Assembly: GCF_001647275.1 (NCBI RefSeq)
Contig: NZ_LRMM01000023.1
Span: forward strand, 1 to 64,000
Direction of reading: 5' to 3'
Length of the DNA: 64,000 nt
Source of the DNA: Rufibacter ruber
Lineage (GTDB): Bacteria; Bacteroidota; Bacteroidia; Cytophagales; Hymenobacteraceae
Numbering within the stretch: the stretch's first letter is position 1; every line of letters begins with the position of its first letter. Shown piece by piece: positions 25,402 through 33,519 of this stretch. Made by a program: the position numbers and the translations under genes. The notes under the pieces are model-generated. The model was not told where the DNA came from. It worked only from the letters and a program-made list of their open reading frames with translations, and did no database searches.

Positions 25402-26300
25402 TCCTCCTGCTTTTCATCTCTGTACTCCTGATCCAGTAAGAACCTTCCGGCCGAGGCGCCCAGAGCCGCCACCACCGTCAGTACCACCGTAGCCTCTACG
25501 CCAACCTGCAGACCCACGCCCTCAAACCTCCCAAAAAACCACAGTGCCCCCGCTGACACGCAAACCGAGGAGGCGAAGGTCAGGCTGAGCCCCCACACCA
25601 CCTCCAGCAGGCTGGGCGCTTTTTGGGCGGGTGTCTCATACGCCCCCCTGAACCCAATGTAAAACAAAATGGACCCACTGAGGGAAAGTGAGACCAGCAG
25701 CATGAGCAGCAGCTGCACCGGTGTGGCACCGGTGGCAATTACCATCACCTCATCTGTAGGGGCAATGTTGGCGGCAAATAGCATGCCCGCGCAGGTGGCC
25801 AGCAGGATCTGCTCCAGCGTAGAGGCGTCTCCCTGCTTTTGGCCCGGCAGGCTGGAAGCCGGCTCCCGGTCTGCCTTCTCCTCTTCTTCGTCTTCTGGAG
25901 ACGCCCCCAGTTGGGCTGTCCCCACTGAGACGCCAATGGCCACGGGCATGGCTTCTACGGCCACCATGTACACTATTCGCTGCAGAGACATTTCACCGGG
26001 AACAATACGGCCCAGCAAACACAGGAAGAGGAAAGACAATACCAGCCCCAGCCCCAGCTCTTCTACTGAGTCAATGGCCACCTCTTTCCAGGAGGCACTG
26101 GCCCGGAGACCTGCATAGGCGTTGTACGCCAGCAGCAAGACAAAGGTGAGGGCCACGTACAGCATCAACTGCCAGGGGCTCACATCAAAGCTGGTCCACC
26201 AGACCTCCATGGTGTAGAGCATGGGCAGGCTGAAGAGCAGACCGCCAATGATCCCCCTGCCGTACTCCTGCAATGAGTGGTAAACGCTTTTCACCCGCAT
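25398..26300 (-). CDS. TIGR02587-like integral membrane protein
   Basis: A 300-residue protein with about eight membrane helices, for example GIIGGLLFSLPMLYTMEVWW, LMLYVALTFVLLLAYNAY, LGLVLSFLFLCLLG, IVYMVAVEAMPVAIGVSVGT, MLFAANIAPTDEVMVIA and LLMLLVSLSLSGSILFYIG. A charged loop (EDEEEEKADREP) sits in the middle. The motif AANIAPTDE and the layout match TIGR02587 proteins. No transport or enzymatic activity is known for them. It is the first gene of a two-gene operon with the TIGR02588-like partner. Confidence 0.78.
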   Translation of the reverse strand: MRVKSVYHSLQEYGRGIIGGLLFSLPMLYTMEVWWTSFDVSPWQLMLYVALTFVLLLAYNAYAGLRASASWKEVAIDSVEELGLGLVLSFLFLCLLGRIVPGEMSLQRIVYMVAVEAMPVAIGVSVGTAQLGASPEDEEEEKADREPASSLPGQKQGDASTLEQILLATCAGMLFAANIAPTDEVMVIATGATPVQLLLMLLVSLSLSGSILFYIGFRGAYETPAQKAPSLLEVVWGLSLTFASSVCVSAGALWFFGRFEGVGLQVGVEATVVLTVVAALGASAGRFLLDQEYRDEKQEE

Positions 26301-26500
26301 AGTTGCTCCTCCTTTCGGCTTGCCGTGGTACTGTTCCAGGGCAAGTTTACCTGTAGCCTTTTGTGCTGCAACCGCCTTGGCAGGCCCTGCCGCCCTTTCA
26401 CTTTCTACTGCCTGGGCAGCACTGCTTCTGGCTTGAAGCCGCTACAGTAAACCCCAACGCCAGCCGTTTTCAATGCCCAATTCAACATGTAAGCACCCTT

Positions 26501-26538
26501 AAAAGCAAAACACCCGCCCTGTTGCACAGAAGCGGGTG
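26501..26538 (-). terminator. Terminator of the SDR gene at 26558
   Basis: Read on the minus strand, CACCCGC pairs with GCGGGTG and is followed by TTTTGCTTTT. It stands 20 bases beyond the stop codon. Confidence 0.8.
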
Positions 26539-26557
26539 ATATTCTACGTTTTAGCGG

Positions 26558-27439
26558 TTATTGATGTTCTTCCCGTATCTGGGTATGGCCGTCAAGGCTG
26601 TGCTCTGTCTTCAGGGTGCCGTTGGGTTCTTTCTTGAGGCTCCCCTTCACTTTGTCGCCCACCGGGCCTTTGGCTACGGTGACGCCGCCGTCTACAAAAT
26701 ACAGGGCCCCGGTCACGTAAGAGGCTTCATCTGAGGCCAGAAAGGCGTAGACGTTGGCGACCTCCTCCGGGGTGCCGCGCCGGCCCAACGGCGTAGCCTG
26801 TATCATACTCTGCTCCATTTCCTTGTCCATGGGGCCGGTTTCTTTGTGGGTCCAGGCGGTGTCTATGGGGCCGGGGCACACGCAGTTGCAGCGTACCCCA
26901 AACTGGGCCTGCTCTACCGCCAGGCCCCGCATGAAGGCGTGGTTAAAACCCTTGGTTCCGCCGTAAGGCGTGTTTTGGGCAATCCCAATCAGACCGGCCT
27001 CTGAGCCCGCAGAAATAATGTTGCCGTGCGTCTTGTGCAGCTCCGGCAGGGCGGCCCGGCTCATCATGAAGGTGCTGGCAACATTGTTTTTCAGCATGTA
27101 CTCAAACGCCTCTGTGGGGTAGTCCTGCAACAGAGAGGTGGCGGGGAACACCCCGGCGTTGTTGATGAGAATATCAAGCTGGCCGTACTGTTTCACCGCC
27201 AGCTCTACACAGCGTTTGGCGTTTGGCTCCAGAGAGATGTCACCCGTGAACGAGATGGCCGTGCCGCCTTCCTCCCGAATGGCCTTGGCCACCTCTTCTA
27301 CAGGATCTTCCGGGAACCCGCACACCACTACGCGGGCGCCCTCCCGGGCAAATTTCTTACAGATGGCTTCGCCTATGCCCGTGCCACCTCCTGTGACAAT
27401 GGCCACTTTGTTTGCTAATCTTCCTTCCATTGTTTTCAT
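26558..27439 (-). CDS. SDR family oxidoreductase with C-terminal tail
   Basis: A 293-residue classical SDR, similar to the glucose-1-dehydrogenase group. It shows KVAIVTGGGTGIGEAICKKF, DILINNAGVFP, IISAGSEAG with the catalytic Ser, TPYGGTKG with Tyr and Lys, and YVTGALYFVDGG near residue 250. About 40 hydrophilic residues (KGPVGDKVKGSLKKEPNGT...EEHQ) extend beyond the normal end of the fold and are not explained. ATGs at 27439 and 27430 are both possible starts; the upstream frame is unlikely. The substrate cannot be named. Confidence 0.9.
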   Translation of the reverse strand: MKTMEGRLANKVAIVTGGGTGIGEAICKKFAREGARVVVCGFPEDPVEEVAKAIREEGGTAISFTGDISLEPNAKRCVELAVKQYGQLDILINNAGVFPATSLLQDYPTEAFEYMLKNNVASTFMMSRAALPELHKTHGNIISAGSEAGLIGIAQNTPYGGTKGFNHAFMRGLAVEQAQFGVRCNCVCPGPIDTAWTHKETGPMDKEMEQSMIQATPLGRRGTPEEVANVYAFLASDEASYVTGALYFVDGGVTVAKGPVGDKVKGSLKKEPNGTLKTEHSLDGHTQIREEHQ

Positions 27440-27547
27440 GTACATTTCTGAAAGAATAACGGGAAGCCCGCACAATTAGTTGAAATTCCTGTCACACCGG
27501 CGGGCAAGGCCCGTAGATAAAAGAAGGAACCAAGAAGAAAGAGACCT

Positions 27548-28309
27548 ATGCGGCAGACAGCAGTACCTTCGCCAGCCACCCTTGAACTTTCAACCCATAG
27601 ACTCTGGCTACGGGCCTATTCACCCGAGATGGCCCTCCCTTTCTGGCGGCTCTTACAGGAAAACCGGAGCCGGCTGCTCACAGATTTCCCAGACCGCACC
27701 GCGGCGGTGCAGACCCTGGAAGACGCCGCCCACCGCATCAGGACCATGACCTACCAGCGCCGGGCGGGCGACCTCTACAGTCTGGGCATTTTCAGGAAAG
27801 ACACTGAAGATTACATTGGCGACGTTACCCTCAGGCGGCTGGCCCGCGGCAAACTGTACGCAGAAGTGGGCTACTACCTTTCCGGCGCCGCCGAAGGCCA
27901 GGGATATGCCACCGAGGCCCTGAAAGCCGTACTCAAATACGCGTTTCAGGTGTTGAGAATGGAAAGCGTGAGCCTGCGGTGCGCCAAAGCCAACACCCGC
28001 AGCCAGAAAGTGGCCGAGCGCACCGGCTTCACCCTCACCAGAACCTACACCCCCACCGTCACAGACAGCGGCGGGGAACCGCGGGAGTTGTGCTGCTACA
28101 GTTTTCAGCGGAATGATTTTGCCCTGCAGCTGCTCTGGCGTACCTGTTTTCTGGAAAACAGGCCAAAAACGCCAGAGCCTGTTTCAATGGATCTCTCAGG
28201 CTGCAAAACGCTCATAAAAAGAAACTGCCTGCACACTTTTCCCGCAGTGCTGCTACGCGGCTCAAAAACTGCCTCTGCAGAACCGTTTGCTGGTACTTTT
28301 AGCCGGTAA
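27548..28309 (+). CDS. GNAT acetyltransferase with a palindrome-derived C-terminal tail
   Basis: A 253-residue protein. Residues 15 to about 190 form a RimJ/RimL-type GNAT domain: LSTHRLWLRAYSPEMALPFW, YIGDVTLRRLARGKLYAEVGYYL and GQGYATEALKAVLKYAF, the acetyl-CoA loop. SVSLRCAKANTRSQKVAERTGF follows and the domain ends near LCCYSFQRNDF. The ordinary family length is about 180-195. The last 60 residues (from LLWRTCFLENRPK) are read through a dispersed palindrome copy and have no family similarity, so an original stop was probably lost or displaced. The acceptor, protein or antibiotic, is unknown. Confidence 0.85.
   Translation: MRQTAVPSPATLELSTHRLWLRAYSPEMALPFWRLLQENRSRLLTDFPDRTAAVQTLEDAAHRIRTMTYQRRAGDLYSLGIFRKDTEDYIGDVTLRRLARGKLYAEVGYYLSGAAEGQGYATEALKAVLKYAFQVLRMESVSLRCAKANTRSQKVAERTGFTLTRTYTPTVTDSGGEPRELCCYSFQRNDFALQLLWRTCFLENRPKTPEPVSMDLSGCKTLIKRNCLHTFPAVLLRGSKTASAEPFAGTFSR
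28132..28178. repeat. Dispersed palindrome copy inside the GNAT coding region
   Basis: GCTCTGGCGT pairs with ACGCCAGAGC, and inside them CCTGTTTTCTGGAAAACAGG is a perfect palindrome. It encodes LWRTCFLENRPKTPE of the acetyltransferase tail. Confidence 0.8.
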
Positions 28310-28330
28310 AATCAACCTGTAAACATGCCC

Positions 28331-29500
28331 TTAGCGCTTTTTGAGCCGCGCCAGGAAGAAGTCTGAGTTAAAGTTGAGGTGCAGGCTGTTGGAGAACTCC
28401 AGGGCGGGGTTGTCCAGGTCATAGTACGGCTCCAGCCGCAGGGTGAGCATGAGCCCTTCCATGAGTTTGATGTCATGCATGAGCCGCAGAATCAGCAGCT
28501 GGCGGGTCTTGTCTGTGTAGCCGGGGCTTTTGAAGTTGGTAGACACTGACTGGAACAGCTTGCCGCCCAGTTCTGCATAATAGCCGCTCCCGCGCCAGTA
28601 GCTCAGCATCACGTTCTGGTACTTGGTGTCTACGCCCGCATTGAGGTAAATGCCCCCCCCTTTCGTGAACGGCAGGTTCTTCTCATTGGAGAAATCCTTC
28701 CAGCCCACCACGTACGGCTGAAAATGCAGCGCCTTGAGTACTCTCCTGTTATAGGTCCTCCTGAGCACCAATCCGGCCGCCACGTTCAGCAACGTCACCA
28801 GCGGCAGTTCTGTGTCATCAATCTGGCCGCCGCGGTGCTGGGCGGTGAACTGGAGCGGAAGCCCGATGTAAGTTTCTGTTTCCGGCTTATTTTCTGGAAA
28901 ATCAAGCGAAACGGGCGTTTCATACAGCCGCAGCTCAGCAGAAGCGCCCCCGGCAATTTCCTCCTGAAACGGGTCCATGCGCCTGATGTAGCGCTGCCAG
29001 TCCATCCAGGCGTCCAGCTTCACCCCGGGTTTGTCCAGCAGGAGCTGGAGGCCGTTCTCCAGCCGGTTGGTGATCACGCGCTCAAAATCATACAGCGGCT
29101 CAATATACCCGTGGTTCACGTTGCCCTCCAGATTACCAAACAACAGCGCTTTGCCGTCTTTCTCATACCGGATGGTGAACGTGGGCTGCACCATTGAATA
29201 CTTGTTCGTCCCGAAGTCTTTCTGCACCTGCACCCCTACGTCAATGCGCACGTTAGGGCTGGCAAAGTAGATGAGGCGCGGGTTCAGGTGATAGCCAAAC
29301 AGCGTATAGCCTTCGGCGATGTCATTGAAGTACTCATTGTTTTTCTGGTACCCCAAGGCGTTGAGGCCCAGCTGCAGCTCACCCGTCTGGTCTGGTTTCA
29401 CCGGAAACCGCTGCTCCAGCGCCTTGTTGTTTAACTGCGCCAAGGCGCTCTGCCCGGCAAAAGCGGCTCCTACGGCCATGAAAAGCCATTTTTTTAGCAT
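28331..29500 (-). CDS. Outer-membrane barrel protein of unknown function
   Basis: A 389-residue secreted protein with signal peptide MLKKWLFMAVGAAFAGQSALAQ split after AQ. Alternating aromatic strands fill the rest (HLNPRLIYFASPNVRIDVGV, FTIRYEKDGKALLFG, NVMLSYWRGSGYYAELG, GLMLTLRLEPYYDL) and the protein ends SLHLNFNSDFFLARLKKR, a barrel-like terminus. It was not matched to a named family. An upstream in-frame codon at 29560 adds 20 residues that would hide the signal peptide, so 29500 is chosen. A palindrome-like segment is embedded in frame at 28873-28920. It converges with the GNAT gene. Confidence 0.72.
   Translation of the reverse strand: MLKKWLFMAVGAAFAGQSALAQLNNKALEQRFPVKPDQTGELQLGLNALGYQKNNEYFNDIAEGYTLFGYHLNPRLIYFASPNVRIDVGVQVQKDFGTNKYSMVQPTFTIRYEKDGKALLFGNLEGNVNHGYIEPLYDFERVITNRLENGLQLLLDKPGVKLDAWMDWQRYIRRMDPFQEEIAGGASAELRLYETPVSLDFPENKPETETYIGLPLQFTAQHRGGQIDDTELPLVTLLNVAAGLVLRRTYNRRVLKALHFQPYVVGWKDFSNEKNLPFTKGGGIYLNAGVDTKYQNVMLSYWRGSGYYAELGGKLFQSVSTNFKSPGYTDKTRQLLILRLMHDIKLMEGLMLTLRLEPYYDLDNPALEFSNSLHLNFNSDFFLARLKKR
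28873..28920. repeat. Possible worn palindrome copy inside the barrel gene
   Basis: TTTCTGTTTCCGGCTTATTTTC followed by GGAAAATCAAGCGAAACGGGCG resembles the family on the plus strand and keeps frame in the minus-strand gene, encoding PVSLDFPENKPETETY. Pairing is imperfect, so this is tentative. Confidence 0.4.
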
Positions 29501-29989
29501 ATGATTCTTAATGTCACCCCTGGTAACGCAACAGCTGCAAACAAGTTGAGCGCACGGCATCTGCTCCCTGAGGCCGCCGCACCAAACCGAAAGATACTTA
29601 AAAGAAGGAAAAAAGGGAGGGCGCCCCCTTACAAACTTCCCCTCCCCTTCTGGCCAGGCCGTTTCTGGCTTACTTTTTCTAAAACAGGGCTAAAACAGAA
29701 TGCCTGCCCCGGCAGGTATGCCGCGCTTACCCCTGAAAATTCTCAGCCCGGGTGTAACTAATCTCTCCCCTGCTTTGTTTCAGAAAGAGGGGAAACCGGC
29801 CGCCCACAGCCAGACTGTACCAAGCACGTGCTGCTCAGCCCGTTAAAATTTTACTATCACCAATAGCAAACAGCTAAAAATAAAACTAAAAAAAGTAGCA
29901 TATCTTGGCACAAATCCGGTACTTTGGGTGTTTCATTTATACACCTCCAGACCCTGTCTTAGAAGCAGCTGAGACGCCGCGGCAAGCGT
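29501..29989. other. Promoter gap between the barrel gene and recA
   Basis: No gene. It holds one palindrome copy (29659-29698) and an AT-rich stretch at 29845-29945 that is probably the recA promoter. TACTTTGG near 29919 is close to the -7 consensus. No SOS-type operator could be identified by eye. Confidence 0.4.
29659..29698. repeat. Dispersed palindrome copy
   Basis: CCGTTTCTGGCTTACTTTTT pairs imperfectly with CTAAAACAGGGCTAAAACAG. Located midway between the divergent barrel gene and recA. Confidence 0.68.
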
Positions 29990-30049
29990 TTGCAGATTGG
30001 CTCAGGAAGTAGTAATTTAGACCTAAATTTAAGCAAAGAAAACACAGAC

Positions 30050-31138
30050 ATGAGTGTAAACACCGAAAAACTGAAAGCGCTTCAACTCACCATTGACAAG
30101 CTGGACAAAGCCTATGGCAAAGGCACGGTCATGAAGCTGAGCGACAACCAAGTGGTGGACGTAGGGGCCATCTCTACCGGTTCCCTCGGGCTAGACATCG
30201 CCTTGGGAATTGGGGGTCTTCCGCGTGGCAGGGTGGTAGAAATCTACGGCCCGGAGTCTTCCGGTAAAACCACGCTCACTATGCATGCCATTGCTGAGGC
30301 GCAGAAACAAGGCGGTATTGCCGCTTTCATTGACGCCGAGCATGCTTTTGATAAAACCTACGCTGAGAAACTCGGCATTGACACAGAAAACCTCTTGATA
30401 GCCCAGCCAGACAACGGCGAGCAAGCCCTGGAGATTGCGGACCACCTGATCAGCTCTGGCGCGATTGATATCATTGTGATTGACTCAGTGGCCGCTCTGG
30501 TGCCTAAAGGCGAACTGGAAGGCGACATGGGGGACAGCAAAATGGGGCTTCAGGCCCGTTTGATGTCACAGGCCCTGCGTAAGCTGACCGGTACCATCAA
30601 CAAAACCAACTGCTTGTGTATCTTCATCAACCAGTTGCGGGAGAAGATTGGCGTCATGTTCGGGAACCCGGAAACCACTACCGGTGGTAACGCCCTTAAG
30701 TTCTACGCCTCCGTACGTCTGGACATCCGCCGCATTGGGCAGATCAAAGAGGGGGCTGATAACATTACCGGTAACCGCACCAAGGTGAAGGTGGTGAAAA
30801 ACAAAGTGGCGCCTCCGTTCAAAGTGGTGGAGTTTGACATCATGTACGGCGAGGGTATCTCCAAAGTAGGCGAAATCCTTGACCTGGGCGTGGAGTTGAA
30901 CATTATCCAGAAATCTGGTTCCTGGTTCTCCTACAACGGTGACCGCTTAGGCCAGGGCCGTGACGCGGTAAAACAGCTGCTGCTGGACAACGAAGAGCTC
31001 ATGCAGGACATTGAGACGAAAATCAGAGCTCTGGTAAAAGGCGAGCCAGACAAGGTGCGGCCGCCCTGGAAGACAATGAATAACAGAAAAAATAAGACAA
31101 AAACGGCACCTTTCAGGGTGCCGTTTTTGTTTAGGTGA
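30050..31138 (+). CDS. recA: Recombinase RecA, C terminus frameshifted
   Basis: RecA catalyses ATP-dependent strand exchange and activates LexA-type cleavage. Start 30050 gives [20 protein letters not shown]. Walker [11 protein letters not shown] is at residues 67-76, [29 protein letters not shown] and the [32 protein letters not shown] block follow. The core is intact. After GEPDKV the frame reads [12 protein letters not shown] and runs through the transcription terminator to 31138, giving 362 residues. One base added in the GGTGCGG run would restore AAALEDNE and a TAA at 31081-31083, the expected acidic RecA tail. This is a real frameshift or a sequence error. Confidence 0.96.
   Translation: MSVNTEKLKALQLTIDKLDKAYGKGTVMKLSDNQVVDVGAISTGSLGLDIALGIGGLPRGRVVEIYGPESSGKTTLTMHAIAEAQKQGGIAAFIDAEHAFDKTYAEKLGIDTENLLIAQPDNGEQALEIADHLISSGAIDIIVIDSVAALVPKGELEGDMGDSKMGLQARLMSQALRKLTGTINKTNCLCIFINQLREKIGVMFGNPETTTGGNALKFYASVRLDIRRIGQIKEGADNITGNRTKVKVVKNKVAPPFKVVEFDIMYGEGISKVGEILDLGVELNIIQKSGSWFSYNGDRLGQGRDAVKQLLLDNEELMQDIETKIRALVKGEPDKVRPPWKTMNNRKNKTKTAPFRVPFLFR
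31101..31131 (+). terminator. Rho-independent terminator of recA
   Basis: AACGGCACC pairs with GGTGCCGTT around TTTCAG and is followed by TTTGTTT. The annotated recA frame translates through it, which supports the view that the true stop is earlier. Confidence 0.9.
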
Positions 31139-31234
31139 AGTTCACCTGAAAACTTTAGATTTGTACCAGCCAAGCACCTAACCAGATTTGGTACGACATT
31201 TGAATAGGCACAGGTACACCTGATTGAACAGCTT

Positions 31235-32044
31235 ATGCGATTGAAACATCAACTACTTTTGATACTCCCTCTTCTTGGGCTGGTGCTGAGCGGCTTCGCG
31301 TTGAAGGACACCCTGCGCACCATGAAGAATGACAGCTTCGCCCCTGGCGAGGTTCTGCAATACAAAGTGCACTACGGCATCATCAATGCGGGAGAGGCCA
31401 CCATCAACGTGTCTTCCAACCTGCAGCGCATCAACAACCGCCCGTGCTACCTCACCACCGTGAGCGGCAAAACCACCGGCTCCTTTGACTTCTTTCACCG
31501 CATACGGGACACCTGGAGCTCTTTCATAGACACCTCTACCATGCAGCCGCTGCGGTTCCACCGTAACATTGAAGAAGGCAGCTACAAGCGCAAAGAGACT
31601 ACAGACTTTGACCATGCCCGCAACGTGGTGGTGGTCAATGACAGCCGTGACAAAGAAAAGAACCAGGTGTACAAAGTGCCAGACAACGTGCAGGACATGG
31701 TGAGCGGCTTCTACTACTTGCGCACCCTTGATTTAGACAGCTACAAACCGGGGCAAACCTTGAAAATGTCTGGCTTTCTGGGGGATGAGGTCTTTGACAT
31801 GACCGTTACTTACAAAGGGGTGACTACGGTTGACACCAAGGCCGGCAAGATCAGGGCGCACCGCCTTACCCCCAAGATGCCGTCAAACAAACTGTTCAAA
31901 GGCGAAGACGCCATCTCTGTCTATTTTTCAAATGACGAGAACAAGGCACCGGTTCTGTTTGAGGCCGAAATGTTTGTGGGATCCGTTAAAGTAAACCTCT
32001 ACAAGTACAGCGGCCTGAAGAGCAGGTTAAACCTGGTCAAGTAA
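31235..32044 (+). CDS. DUF3108 domain protein, secreted
   Basis: A 269-residue protein with an N-terminal hydrophobic signal (HQLLLILPLLGLVLSGFAL). The body matches DUF3108: GEVLQYKVHYGIINAGEATI at about residues 38-57, DFFHRIRDTWSSFID, HRNIEEGSYKRKETTDFD, VPDNVQDMVSGFYYLRTLDL and a closing FEAEMFVGSVKVNLY. The family is periplasmic or outer-membrane related and of unknown function, with a barrel-like beta fold. It begins 96 bases past recA and is followed at once by a long hairpin. Confidence 0.85.
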   Translation: MRLKHQLLLILPLLGLVLSGFALKDTLRTMKNDSFAPGEVLQYKVHYGIINAGEATINVSSNLQRINNRPCYLTTVSGKTTGSFDFFHRIRDTWSSFIDTSTMQPLRFHRNIEEGSYKRKETTDFDHARNVVVVNDSRDKEKNQVYKVPDNVQDMVSGFYYLRTLDLDSYKPGQTLKMSGFLGDEVFDMTVTYKGVTTVDTKAGKIRAHRLTPKMPSNKLFKGEDAISVYFSNDENKAPVLFEAEMFVGSVKVNLYKYSGLKSRLNLVK

Positions 32045-32073
32045 TATCAGTTCCTGTTGCCAGCAGTCAGGAG

Positions 32074-32119
32074 AACCAGTGAGGGCCGCCCAAGTTGACT
32101 TGGGCGGCCCTCACTGGTT
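32074..32119 (+). terminator. 21-bp perfect hairpin after the DUF3108 gene
   Basis: AACCAGTGAGGGCCGCCCAA and its complement enclose TTGA, 30 bases after the stop. The right arm ends in GGTTT and runs directly into a palindrome copy. There is little T-tract, yet the stem is the most stable in the window. Confidence 0.6.
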
Positions 32120-32153
32120 TGGGGCAGTTTTTGAAAAAACAGCTCCAAAACAG
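32114..32153. repeat. Dispersed palindrome copy fused to a hairpin
   Basis: CTGGTTTGGGGCAGTTTTTG pairs with AAAAAACAGCTCCAAAACAG. Its first six bases are shared with the right arm of the preceding hairpin. Confidence 0.68.
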
Positions 32154-32291
32154 GAAACAGCTTGCCACTTGCAGCGGTTTGCCCGGCCGCGCGTGAGGCA
32201 TAGCAGCGGAAAGCCCACAGGGCCAAGGCCCCGCCGCGGCCCTGTGGGCTTGCAGCGTATAGCGCCCGACCCGCAGGGGCACGCCCTGAAA

Positions 32292-32326
32292 GAGTCCTGA
32301 GTCAAGAGTTCTGAGTCCAGAGTGGT
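32292..32326. repeat. Seven-base tandem repeat GAGTNNN, five units
   Basis: Units are GAGTCCT, GAGTCAA, GAGTTCT, GAGTCCA and GAGTGGT. It lies in the gene-free gap at 32045-32826, which otherwise holds two palindrome copies and a promoter. It is the reverse complement of the tandem repeat at 36224. Confidence 0.75.
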
Positions 32327-32538
32327 TCGTCACTGAGTTTTCTGGGAAAGCTGTTTAGGGGTAAGTTCTGGTAGCGTAGAGCCGCCGCGGGAGGTTCTTG
32401 TAGAGCGGTTTTAAGAACTTACTAGCGCGTTATGAAAACGGTAAGAGCGGGAAAGCGGCCTGGCATTGGACTTTGCGGCTTGGAAAGATAAACGTAACGA
32501 TAGCAGCCACCGCGGCCGTGTAAGCGTTGCGCTGCCGT

Positions 32539-32578
32539 CTGTTTTGGGGCTGTTTTTCTGAAAACAGGTCTAAAACAG
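32539..32578. repeat. Dispersed palindrome copy
   Basis: CTGTTTTGGGGCTGTTTTTC pairs with GAAAACAGGTCTAAAACAG with two mismatches. The left arm is identical to that of the copy at 5683. Confidence 0.8.
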
Positions 32579-32710
32579 GAATGGCCACCCTAGTGACTTT
32601 ACAGGCGCCCGCCCCACCCTCACCGCTTCTGCACCTCTGTTCTTGGTTTGCCTGGCACCTGTAAAAAACGCCCTGGGCAACTAAAAACAAACAACTAACA
32701 ACATATTCCC

Positions 32711-32718
32711 TATCTTTG
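32711..32718 (+). promoter_or_regulatory. Promoter -7 candidate TATCTTTG
   Basis: It matches TAnnTTTG and lies about 110 bases before the response regulator start. No TTG was found at the -33 position. Confidence 0.5.
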
Positions 32719-32826
32719 ACTTGAAATTCAGAGATTCGCGATTCTCCACTTACCCTAGCGATTTTAGCCTGACATTTCGAAGAGACTAGCCACTTGTGAT
32801 ACTCTTTTCAATTTAACGCATACTTT

Positions 32827-33519
32827 ATGCAAACGCCGGCTAAATATAAGATTCTGGTAGTAGATGATGACCCAGATATTGTAGAGTTGTTGCAGTACAA
32901 CCTGGAGAAGGAAGGCTATGAAGTGTCTCACGCCGAAAACGGCCAGGAGGCGCTCAAAACCGCCAAAAGAATCACCCCAGACATTATTCTGCTGGATGTG
33001 ATGATGCCCGTGATGGACGGCATCACCGCCTGCCGCCAGCTCAGGGAAGACCCCAAGTTCAAAGACACGCACATCCTGTTCCTGACCGCCCGCAGTGAGG
33101 AGTTCTCTGAGGTGGCCGCCTTTGAGGCCGGGGCAGATGACTTCATTGTCAAACCCATCAAGCCGCGCGCCCTCATTAGCCGTCTGGCCGCCTACAAGCG
33201 CCGCGAGAGCAGCCAGGGCCCGGAGCAGACCCAGGTGATTGAGATTGGGGAGCTGCGTATTGACCGTACCAGCTTCATGGTGCTCAAAGGCGAGCAGAAA
33301 ATCACCCTGCCCAAGAAAGAATTTGAACTGCTGGCCTTTCTGGCGGCTACGCCGAACAAGGTCTTCAGCCGCGACGAGCTCCTCAACAACGTGTGGGGGA
33401 ACGATGTCTACGTGATTGCCCGTACCGTTGACGTGCACATCAGAAAAGTGAGGGAGAAAATTGGCGAAGATCAGATCAAGACCATCAAAGGCGTTGGCTA
33501 CAAATTCAACACAGACTAA
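32827..33519 (+). CDS. OmpR/PhoB-type response regulator
   Basis: A 230-residue response regulator. The receiver domain (about 8-125) has the acidic pair DDDPDI, the phosphoacceptor Asp in DIILLDVMMPVMDG, the Thr/Ala switch region LFLTARSE and Lys in FIVKPIKP. The C-terminal winged helix (about 140-230) shows LPKKEFELLAFLAATPNKVFSRDELLNNVWG and VIARTVDVHIRKVREKIG. A histidine kinase gene overlaps its 3' end, so the pair forms a two-component system. PhoB/PhoR-like phosphate sensing is possible but not shown. Confidence 0.95.
   Translation: MQTPAKYKILVVDDDPDIVELLQYNLEKEGYEVSHAENGQEALKTAKRITPDIILLDVMMPVMDGITACRQLREDPKFKDTHILFLTARSEEFSEVAAFEAGADDFIVKPIKPRALISRLAAYKRRESSQGPEQTQVIEIGELRIDRTSFMVLKGEQKITLPKKEFELLAFLAATPNKVFSRDELLNNVWGNDVYVIARTVDVHIRKVREKIGEDQIKTIKGVGYKFNTD

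Noticed and set aside
29990-30049. N-terminal extension of recA
   Set aside because: The 20 extra residues have no match to RecA, whose normal start is [11 protein letters not shown] at 30050.
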